Position numbers and translations under genes: made by a program. A stretch of 37,441 nucleotides of DNA from Variovorax sp. (GTDB taxonomy: Bacteria > Pseudomonadota > Gammaproteobacteria > Burkholderiales > Burkholderiaceae_C): positions 1-37,441 of the forward strand of contig JAGIAI010000066.1 of NCBI GenBank assembly GCA_017744935.1. The letters are read 5' to 3'. Below, in pieces: positions 32,043-37,441 of this stretch. The number at the start of each line of letters is the position of its first letter. The first letter of the stretch is position 1. The notes below the pieces were generated by a model. The model was not told the DNA's origin, did not search any database, and saw only the letters and a list, made by a program, of their open reading frames with translations.

Positions 32043-33658
32043 TCGCAAGTGCGCAAATCGACCGCTTCGTGCATGACCGGCTTCCGCCGGCCGATCAGCT
32101 GCCGATCTTCCGGTATGACCTGCCGGAGCTTCAACTGCCCGACCAGTTGAATCTGGTCCAGGAGTTGCTGGACAAGGCGGCGGACAAGGGCTTTGCGGAC
32201 AAGCCGATGTTGCGCTCACCGGGAGGAACGCTCACGTATGCGGAGGCCGCCGTCGAGGTCAACCGGATCGCGCAAGTGCTGACCGAGGATCTCGGCTTGG
32301 TGCCGGGCAATCGCGTGCTGCTTCGCGGCGGCAATTCGATTCCGATGGCCCTGGGGTGGCTCGCGGTGGTCAAGGCCGGCATGATCGCCGTCGCGACCAT
32401 GCCGCTGCTTCGTGCCAAGGAGCTCGGCGACATCCTCGAAAAGTCCCAGCCCTCCGTGGCGCTCTGCGATGGGAAGCTGCTTGATGAGCTCCAGACGGCG
32501 CAGCAAGCGCATCCGGTGCTCAAGACGATCGTGGCCTTCAACCAGCCCGATGCGCCGGATTCGTTGTCTGCGCGGGCCGCGACGAAGAACGGTGTGTTCA
32601 AGGCGTGCCCGACATCGGCGGACGACATCGCGCTGCTGGCTTTCACCTCTGGTACGACAGGCAAGCCGAAGGCACCGGTCACGACACATCGCGATGTGCT
32701 CGCGATGTGCCAGACATGGCCTCGCCATATCTTGCAGGCACGCAGCGATGACATCGTGATCGGGTCCCCGCCATTGGCCTTCACCTTCGGGCTCGGCGGG
32801 CTTTTGATCTTCCCGATGTGGGCTGGGGCGTCGGTGTACTTCCATGACGGCCCGTACACGCCCGAGTCGATGGTGCAGGTCATCCGGAATGTCGGCGCGA
32901 CCATCTGCTACACGGCGCCGACCTTCTATCGGCAGATGGCGGCATTCGCGAAGCAGCACGGCGTGCCCAGTCTTCGAGTCAGCGTCAGCGCCGGCGAGGC
33001 GCTACCCGATGCAACTCGGCAGTTGTGGAAGCAGGCGACTGGCATCGAGATGCTCGACGGCATTGGCGGCACCGAGGTGTTTCACATCTACATCTCAGCC
33101 GCCGGCGACCAGGTGCGGCGCGGTGCAGTCGGCAAGGCCGTGCCGGGCTTTACCGCGCGGATCGTCGACGACGACGGCAACGAGGTGCCGCGTGGCACGG
33201 TGGGCAAGTTGGCCATCATCGGTCCCGTCGGTTGCCGCTATCTTGAGGATCCCCGTCAGGCCAACTACGTCAAAAAGGGCTGGAACTACCCTGGCGATGC
33301 CTTTGTCGAGGACGAGGACGGCTACTTCTTCTATCAATCGCGTGCCGACGACATGATCGTTACTGCGGGCTACAACGTCGGCGGTCCCGAGGTTGAAGAC
33401 GCGCTATTGAAGCATCCCGCAGTGGCCGAATGCGGCGTCATCGGCAAACCCGACGAAGAGCGCGGCATGATCGTCAAGGCGTTCTGCGTGCTCAAGCCGG
33501 GCCATACAGGCGATGCGGCGCTGATCAAGTCGCTGCAGGACCACGTCAAGGCGACCATCGCTCCTTTCAAATATCCCCGGGAAGTCGCGTTCGTGGCCAA
33601 CCTACCGCGCACCGAAACCGGAAAACTCCAACGATTCAAACTGAGGCAACTCGCATGA
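32039..33658 (+). CDS. abmG: Aromatic acid-CoA ligase, probably 2-aminobenzoate-CoA ligase
   Basis: A 539-residue ANL-superfamily ligase of the benzoate-CoA ligase type. Adenylation motif AFTSGTTGKPKA starts near 201, WAGASVYFHDGPY near 261, GDAFVEDEDGYFFYQSRADDMI near 420, and the late catalytic lysine is K529 in RTETGKLQ. It converts an aromatic acid, ATP and CoA to the thioester that the fused flavoenzyme uses. The substrate is inferred from the operon; benzoate or salicylate derivatives remain possible. Start and stop both overlap neighbouring genes by ATGA, indicating strict coupling. Confidence 0.85.
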   Translation: MIASAQIDRFVHDRLPPADQLPIFRYDLPELQLPDQLNLVQELLDKAADKGFADKPMLRSPGGTLTYAEAAVEVNRIAQVLTEDLGLVPGNRVLLRGGNSIPMALGWLAVVKAGMIAVATMPLLRAKELGDILEKSQPSVALCDGKLLDELQTAQQAHPVLKTIVAFNQPDAPDSLSARAATKNGVFKACPTSADDIALLAFTSGTTGKPKAPVTTHRDVLAMCQTWPRHILQARSDDIVIGSPPLAFTFGLGGLLIFPMWAGASVYFHDGPYTPESMVQVIRNVGATICYTAPTFYRQMAAFAKQHGVPSLRVSVSAGEALPDATRQLWKQATGIEMLDGIGGTEVFHIYISAAGDQVRRGAVGKAVPGFTARIVDDDGNEVPRGTVGKLAIIGPVGCRYLEDPRQANYVKKGWNYPGDAFVEDEDGYFFYQSRADDMIVTAGYNVGGPEVEDALLKHPAVAECGVIGKPDEERGMIVKAFCVLKPGHTGDAALIKSLQDHVKATIAPFKYPREVAFVANLPRTETGKLQRFKLRQLA

Positions 33659-34050
33659 TCAAACTCCTCCAACCCCCTGGCTGGGCTCCGCCGAAGGGCT
33701 ACGCAAACGGCGTGGCAGCACGCGGAACGATGGTGTTCGTCGGTGGACAGATCGGATGGAATGCGCAACAGCAATTCGAGTCCGACGATTTCATCGAACA
33801 GACAAGGCTGGCGCTGCGAAACATTGCTGAAGTCCTGCGCGAGGCGGGCGCCGGGCCCGAGCACATGGTGCGCATGACCTGGTACGTGACCGACCGCGAT
33901 GAATACAACAGGCGGCTCGGCGAGCTTGGTCCGGTGTACCGCGATGCGATGGGGCGCAACTTCCCTGCCATGACATGCGTGCAGGTGGCGGCGTTGGTTG
34001 AATCGCGCGCAAAGGTCGAGATCGAGGTGACCGCCGTGATCCCCGACTGA
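33655..34050 (+). CDS. Rid-family (RidA/YjgF) protein without the conserved arginine
   Basis: A 131-residue protein of the YjgF/YER057c/UK114 family, with the trimer-forming fold indicated by MVFVGGQIGWN, EHMVRMTWYVTDRDEYNR and a C-terminal VEIEVTAVIP strand. RidA proper has arginine in FPARSCV; here the segment is FPAMTCV with Met106, so the residue that holds the substrate carboxylate is absent. Such Rid subgroups do not deaminate amino-acid imines in the standard way. Last gene of the aminobenzoyl-CoA operon, coupled to the ligase by ATGA. A role in hydrolysing the enamine/imine CoA ester made by the fused flavoenzyme is proposed. Confidence 0.88.
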   Translation: MIKLLQPPGWAPPKGYANGVAARGTMVFVGGQIGWNAQQQFESDDFIEQTRLALRNIAEVLREAGAGPEHMVRMTWYVTDRDEYNRRLGELGPVYRDAMGRNFPAMTCVQVAALVESRAKVEIEVTAVIPD

Positions 34051-34081
34051 GTACGGCTCGACGAATCAGACACGCAAATGC

Positions 34082-34112
34082 AAAAAGGCCCACTTGAAAA
34101 GTGGGCCTTTTT
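34082..34112. terminator. Bidirectional terminator
   Basis: A perfect 12-bp inverted repeat (AAAAAGGCCCAC / GTGGGCCTTTTT) with a seven-base loop. It has a T-run on both strands, so it can end both the aminobenzoyl-CoA operon (plus strand, stop at 34050) and the alpha operon with its tRNA (minus strand). Confidence 0.95.
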
Positions 34113-34119
34113 ACTTGGC

Positions 34120-34142
34120 CTGATGACTCAAAAGATCATCAG
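34120..34142. repeat. Stem-loop in the tRNA 3' trailer
   Basis: CTGATGA-N9-TCATCAG, a perfect 7-bp stem five bases beyond the CCA end of the initiator tRNA, ahead of the terminator. It may guide 3' processing of the precursor; the role is a guess. Confidence 0.5.
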
Positions 34143-34147
34143 AAATT

Positions 34148-34224
<77 letters not shown>

Positions 34225-34234
34225 GCAGACAGAA

Positions 34235-34240
34235 ATTATA
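34235..34240 (-). promoter_or_regulatory. Consensus -10 box ahead of tRNA-fMet
   Basis: TATAAT on the minus strand, between the rplQ stop and the tRNA, with ten bases separating it from the mature 5' end. The sequence 17 bases further up (GAGCAA, inside rplQ) is a poor -35. It may be a tRNA-specific promoter active during growth or a chance match. Confidence 0.5.
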
Positions 34241-34242
34241 GC

Positions 34243-34641
34243 TTATTCCGCAGCAGCTTGCTCGTCGGCAGCCTCGGAAACTTCAGGACGATCGACCAGT
34301 TCGACAAGCGCCATGGGCGCGTTGTCGCCCACGCGGAAACCCATCTTCAGGATGCGGGTGTAGCCACCGGGACGAGCCTGGTAACGCGGGCCGAGTTCAC
34401 CGAAGAGCTTCACGACGTTGTCGCGATTGCGCAGACGATCGAAAGCGAGACGCTTGTTGGCAACCGTCGGCTTCTTGGCGAGCGTGATCATCGGCTCGAT
34501 GACGCGACGCAGTTCCTTGGCCTTCGGGACCGTGGTCTTGATGACCTCGTGCTCGATGAGCGAGTTCATCATGTTCTGCAGCATCGCGAGGCGGTGCGAG
34601 CTGGTGCGGTTGAGTTTGCGGAGTCCGTGTCCGTGACGCAT
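34243..34641 (-). CDS. rplQ: Ribosomal protein bL17
   Basis: A 132-residue large-subunit protein with the L17 hallmarks MRHGHGLRKLNRTSSHR, LIEHEVIKTTVPKAKELRR and YTRILKMGFRVGDNAPMALVELV. The start at 34641 is favoured over an upstream in-frame ATG because AAAGGAAA precedes it and L17 proteins begin MRH. The acidic Ala/Glu tail is common in betaproteobacteria. Last protein gene of the alpha operon. Confidence 0.98.
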   Translation of the reverse strand: MRHGHGLRKLNRTSSHRLAMLQNMMNSLIEHEVIKTTVPKAKELRRVIEPMITLAKKPTVANKRLAFDRLRNRDNVVKLFGELGPRYQARPGGYTRILKMGFRVGDNAPMALVELVDRPEVSEAADEQAAAE

Positions 34642-34724
34642 GGTGCTTTCCTTTACTTTATAAAAACAGGCAGCCGTATCAGGTACTGCCCGGTGCACAG
34701 GCCCATCTGGGCCAAGTTCAAAAA

Positions 34725-35714
34725 TTAACGCTTATCCAAGCCAGCCGGCGGCCAGCTTTCGAGCTTCATACCCAAGGTCAGGCCGCGGGAGGCCAGCACC
34801 TCCTTGATTTCATTGAGCGACTTGCGACCCAGATTCGGGGTCTTGAGGAGCTCGTTCTCGGTGCGCTGGATCAGGTCACCGATGTAATAGATGTTCTCAG
34901 CCTTCAGGCAGTTTGCAGAACGAACCGTGAGCTCGAGTTCATCGACCGGACGCAGAAGGATCGGATCGAACTGTTGAGCACTGCGCGGCGCCGGGGCGTC
35001 GAACGCAGCGAGTTCGCCGCCTTCGAGTTGCGCGAACACAGCCAGTTGTTCAACTAGGATCTTTGCCGAGGCGCGAACCGCGTCTTCAGCAGTGATGGCG
35101 CCGTTGGTTTCGATTTCGACCAGCAGCTTGTCCAGGTCGGTACGTTGCTCCACACGAGCGCTTTCCACCGTGTAGCTCACGCGCTTGACCGGCGAGAACG
35201 ATGCATCCAGAACGATGCGGCCGATCGACTTGGTCGGCTCGTCCGCATAGCGACGCATCGTGCCCGGCACGTAGCCGCGGCCCTTCTCGACCTTGATCTG
35301 CATGTCGAGCTTGCCACCCTGCGACAGGTGGGCGATCACGTGATCGGGATTGATGATCTCGACGTCGTGCGGCGTCTGGATGTCCGACGCCGTGACGGCA
35401 CCTTCACCATCCTTGCGCAGGCTCAGCGTGACTTCGTCGCGGTTGTGCAGCTTGAACACCACGCCCTTCAGGTTCAGGAGGATGTTGACCACATCTTCCT
35501 GCACGCCATCGATGGACGAGTACTCATGCAGCACGCCCGCAATGGTGACTTCCGTCGCCGAATAGCCGACCATCGACGAAAGCAGAACGCGACGAAGCGC
35601 GTTGCCGAGCGTGTGGCCGTAGCCGCGCTCGAACGGCTCGAGCGTGACCTTCGCCCGGTTGGGCGCGAGTTGCTCGACCTGGATGGTCTTGGGTTTCAGC
35701 AGGGTGGTTTGCAT
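34725..35714 (-). CDS. rpoA: RNA polymerase alpha subunit
   Basis: A 329-residue alpha subunit: the N-terminal dimerisation domain (FERGYGHTLGNALRRVLLSSM at about 28-48) assembles the polymerase core, and the C-terminal domain (from about 250, with RSANCLKAENIYYIGDLIQRTE and the helix-hairpin-helix NLGRKSLNEIKEVL) contacts UP elements and activators. GAGGAAG lies five bases ahead of the ATG. It follows rpsD after a 125-base spacer containing a stem-loop. Confidence 0.99.
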   Translation of the reverse strand: MQTTLLKPKTIQVEQLAPNRAKVTLEPFERGYGHTLGNALRRVLLSSMVGYSATEVTIAGVLHEYSSIDGVQEDVVNILLNLKGVVFKLHNRDEVTLSLRKDGEGAVTASDIQTPHDVEIINPDHVIAHLSQGGKLDMQIKVEKGRGYVPGTMRRYADEPTKSIGRIVLDASFSPVKRVSYTVESARVEQRTDLDKLLVEIETNGAITAEDAVRASAKILVEQLAVFAQLEGGELAAFDAPAPRSAQQFDPILLRPVDELELTVRSANCLKAENIYYIGDLIQRTENELLKTPNLGRKSLNEIKEVLASRGLTLGMKLESWPPAGLDKR

Positions 35715-35809
35715 GCAGACTTCCTCTCAATACCCCCGGCTCGTTACACCGGTAAGGCTGGTGAAGTCCTCGACGGGGATGCCTCCCGGCGAGAACAAAA
35801 ATACAAGTT

Positions 35810-35828
35810 CGAGCCGCGATGCGGCTCG
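35810..35828 (-). other. Stem-loop in the rpsD-rpoA spacer
   Basis: A perfect 8-bp stem (CGAGCCGC / GCGGCTCG) with a three-base loop, 11 bases past the rpsD stop. The minus-strand transcript continues AACUUGUAUUUUUG, a weak U-tract. It may act as a partial terminator or processing site adjusting rpoA relative to the ribosomal proteins. Confidence 0.6.
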
Positions 35829-35839
35829 TTGTCGTCTGA

Positions 35840-36463
35840 TTAGCGCGAGTACAGTTCGACGATCAGCGATTCGTTGATGTCCGAAGCAAATTCGTCGCGA
35901 TCCGGCACCTTCTTGAAGGTACCTTCGGCCTTGTCGACATTCACTTCAACCCAGGCGGGAATACCGACTTGCTGTGCAAGCTGGAGTGCTTCGACGACGC
36001 GATTCTGCTTCTTCGACTTCTCGCGGACAGCGATGATGTCGCCGGTCTTGACCAGGTACGAAGGGATGTTGACCGACTGGCCATTCACCGTGATCGCCTT
36101 GTGCGACACGAGCTGGCGGGCTTCGGCGCGCGTCGAGCCGAAGCCCATGCGGTAGACAACGTTGTCCAGGCGCGACTCGAGAATGAACAGCAGGTTGGCA
36201 CCCGTGTTGCCACGGCGGCGATCAGCTTCTTCGAAGTAGCGGCGGAATTGCTTTTCGAGCACGCCGTACATGCGCTTGACCTTCTGCTTCTCGCGCAGCT
36301 GCAGACCGAAGTCCGAGGTGCGCTGGCCCGAAGTGCGACCGTGCTGACCGGGCTTGGAGTCGAACTTCGCCTTGTCCTGGATCGAACGACGAGCGCTCTT
36401 CAGGAACAGGTCGGTGCCTTCGCGGCGGGAGAGTTTGGCCTTGGGGCCGAGATAGCGTGCCAC
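35840..36463 (-). CDS. rpsD: Ribosomal protein uS4
   Basis: A 207-residue primary 16S rRNA-binding protein with MARYLGPKAKLSRREGTDLF at the N-terminus and an S4 RNA-binding domain (LDNVVYRMGFGSTRAEARQLVSHKAITVNG, about 96-125). In E. coli S4 also represses the alpha operon. The start codon is GTG at 36461-36463, preceded by AGGAAG five bases upstream. The 126-base spacer before it is unusually long for this operon and holds three stem-loops. Confidence 0.98.
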   Translation of the reverse strand: MARYLGPKAKLSRREGTDLFLKSARRSIQDKAKFDSKPGQHGRTSGQRTSDFGLQLREKQKVKRMYGVLEKQFRRYFEEADRRRGNTGANLLFILESRLDNVVYRMGFGSTRAEARQLVSHKAITVNGQSVNIPSYLVKTGDIIAVREKSKKQNRVVEALQLAQQVGIPAWVEVNVDKAEGTFKKVPDRDEFASDINESLIVELYSR

Positions 36464-36485
36464 TTGATCTTCCTTTGTTCATCTG

Positions 36486-36501
36486 CCGCAGTGGACTGCG
36501 G
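36486..36501 (-). other. Stem-loop just upstream of rpsD
   Basis: CCGCAG-TCCA-CTGCGG on the minus strand, 6-bp stem, four-base loop, 22 bases before the rpsD start and just ahead of its ribosome site. Confidence 0.6.
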
Positions 36502-36503
36502 GA

Positions 36504-36525
36504 GCCATCAACGTATGTCGATGGC
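36504..36525 (-). other. Stem-loop in the rpsK-rpsD spacer
   Basis: GCCATCGAC-ATAC-GTTGATGGC on the minus strand: nine pairs including one G-U, tetraloop AUAC. It stands two bases from the next stem-loop towards rpsD, suggesting a compact structured leader. Confidence 0.65.
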
Positions 36526-36535
36526 GGTGGGCTTG

Positions 36536-36575
36536 TTAAAAACAAAACGCGCAGCCGCCGTGAAGCGGTCTGCGC
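36536..36575 (-). terminator. Terminator-like hairpin between rpsK and rpsD
   Basis: On the minus strand, GCGCAG-(A)-CCGC / GCGG-CTGCGC forms a ten-pair stem with one bulge and a six-base loop (36549-36575), followed by GTTTTGTTTTTAA. It lies 14 bases past the rpsK stop, inside what is normally one operon, so partial termination or a regulated attenuator is possible. Confidence 0.7.
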
Positions 36576-36589
36576 CAGACGTCATCGCC

Positions 36590-36994
36590 TCAGATGCGAC
36601 GACGCTTCTGCGGACGGCAGCCGTTATGCGGCACCGGGGTCACGTCGGCAATGGAATTGATCCGGATGCCGAGCGCAGCCAGCGCACGCACCGACGATTC
36701 GCGACCCGGGCCGGGGCCCTTGATCTCGACGTCGAGGTTCTTGATGCCTTGCTCGACCGCCGCGCGGCCTGCAACCTCAGAGGCGACCTGCGCAGCGAAC
36801 GGCGTCGACTTGCGCGAACCCTTGAAACCTTGACCACCCGACGAAGCCCAAGACAGAGCGTTGCCCTGGCGGTCCGTGATCGTGATGATCGTGTTGTTGA
36901 ACGAAGCGTGCACGTGCGCGATACCGTCCGCGACGTTCTTGCGAACCTTCTTGCGAACGCGCTGTGCTGCGTTATTGGCAGGAGCTTTAGCCAT
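36590..36994 (-). CDS. rpsK: Ribosomal protein uS11
   Basis: A 134-residue platform protein of the small subunit. Typical segments are VADGIAHVHASFNNTIITITDRQGN near 21-45, SSGGQGFKGSRKSTPFAAQ near 51-69 and the C-terminal DVTPVPHNGCRPQKRRR. It follows rpsM by 12 bases and is transcribed with the alpha operon. Confidence 0.98.
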   Translation of the reverse strand: MAKAPANNAAQRVRKKVRKNVADGIAHVHASFNNTIITITDRQGNALSWASSGGQGFKGSRKSTPFAAQVASEVAGRAAVEQGIKNLDVEIKGPGPGRESSVRALAALGIRINSIADVTPVPHNGCRPQKRRRI

Positions 36995-37006
36995 GCTGGT
37001 CTATCC

Positions 37007-37372
37007 TTATTTCTTCAGGGACTGCGCAGCCTTGCGCGGACCCTTGCGAGTGCGGGCGTTGGTGCGCGTACGCTGGCCGCGCATCGGCAGGCCGCGACGA
37101 TGACGGAAACCACGATAGCAACCGATGTCGATCAAGCGCTTGATGTTCATCGTCGTTTCGCGGCGCAGGTCGCCCTCGATCGTGAAGAGTGCGATCTGAT
37201 CGCGAATCTTCTCGAGATCGGCGTCGGTCAGATCCTTGATCTTCTTCGAGTACTCGATGCCGCTCGCTTCGCAAATCTTGCGTGCGCGCGTGCGACCGAT
37301 GCCGTAGATGGCCGTCAGGCCAATTTCAGCGTGCTTGTGCGGCGGAATGTTGATGCCAGCAATACGTGCCAT
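37007..37372 (-). CDS. rpsM: Ribosomal protein uS13
   Basis: A 121-residue protein of the small-subunit head, contacting the P-site tRNA. It has MARIAGINIPPHKHAEIGLTAIYGIG at the N-terminus, and GCYRGFRHRRGLPMRGQRTRTNARTRKG near the C-terminus. GAGGA stands five bases upstream of the ATG. In E. coli the leader of this gene carries the S4 operator; here the upstream gap to rpmJ is only 24 bases. Confidence 0.98.
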   Translation of the reverse strand: MARIAGINIPPHKHAEIGLTAIYGIGRTRARKICEASGIEYSKKIKDLTDADLEKIRDQIALFTIEGDLRRETTMNIKRLIDIGCYRGFRHRRGLPMRGQRTRTNARTRKGPRKAAQSLKK

Positions 37373-37396
37373 GTGCGTCCTCTAGTACTCTATCAA

Positions 37397-37441
37397 TCAA
37401 CCCTGGCGCTGCTTGTGGCGCGGGTCGGAACAGATCACACG
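37397..37441 (-). CDS. rpmJ: Ribosomal protein bL36 (partial, 3' end only)
   Basis: The last 14 codons and stop are present: RVICSDPRHKQRQG, the conserved zinc-ribbon end of bL36 (with one Cys and the His of the metal site). The start lies beyond the window edge. Its position upstream of rpsM is the standard end-of-spc, start-of-alpha arrangement. Confidence 0.95.
   Translation of the reverse strand, partial: RVICSDPRHKQRQG

Noticed and set aside
34669..34690. GGCAG / CTGCC stem with following T-run between rpoA and rplQ
   Set aside because: Only five pairs with a 12-base loop; too weak to call a terminator.

Overview
The window is high-GC chromosomal DNA from a betaproteobacterium, most likely Comamonadaceae and plausibly Variovorax. 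The case rests on the ribosomal alpha operon (rpmJ-rpsM-rpsK-rpsD-rpoA-rplQ) with betaproteobacterial-looking proteins, DUF1840 and DUF2164 genes, two Bug/TctC-type periplasmic binding proteins, many aromatic- and CoA-handling enzymes, and an interspersed GC-rich hairpin repeat. The genus is an inference. There are no insertion sequences, phage genes, CRISPR arrays or plasmid functions, and no gene-free stretch over about 300 bases.

Layout. 1-2871 is the end of a branched-chain-amino-acid-type ABC transporter operon (binding protein, LivF-type ATPase) joined by a 4-base overlap to a phenylacetate-CoA-ligase-like enzyme. 2883-13894 is a run of mostly independent genes: a CMD-family protein divergent from a LysR regulator, DUF2164, a zinc-finger J-domain protein divergent from a class D beta-lactamase, a cytosine-deaminase-like amidohydrolase, an unrecognised protein, a methyltransferase, a CBS-pair protein, a sirtuin, a flavoenzyme with halogenase motifs, a Bug protein and a LysE exporter. 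13914-17377 holds a secreted PQQ/heme alcohol dehydrogenase divergent from a short AcoR-like activator, with a palindrome between them.

17383-21607 (minus strand) is a xylose-type ABC operon, xylF-xylH-xylG with a ROK repressor as the last gene. A 21-bp palindrome ahead of xylF has TTAGTT/AACTAA half-sites. Divergent from it, 21795-25338 carries the two subunits of a thiamine-diphosphate 2-oxoacid dehydrogenase E1 without E2/E3, a MarR regulator and a second Bug protein. 25446-27050 holds a DUF1840 protein and a cyclopropane-fatty-acid synthase-type enzyme.

27158-34050 is the most interesting region: six tightly coupled genes that look like an aerobic 2-aminobenzoyl-CoA (anthranilate) degradation operon. 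They encode a fused monooxygenase/reductase, a MarR regulator, a crotonase-fold protein, an acyl-CoA dehydrogenase, a CoA ligase and a Rid-family protein. The crotonase lacks both hydratase glutamates, the Rid protein lacks the usual arginine, and the operon seems to start from a nearly leaderless promoter overlapped by a palindrome. The proposed logic is: ligase activates the aromatic acid, the fused flavoenzyme hydroxylates and reduces the ring to an enamine-type CoA ester, the Rid protein may help release ammonia, and the crotonase and dehydrogenase continue towards beta-oxidation.

34148-37441 (minus strand) is the end of the alpha operon followed 18 bases later by an initiator tRNA and a strong terminator. 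The rpsK-rpsD spacer contains three consecutive stem-loops, one terminator-like, which suggests internal control of rpsD.
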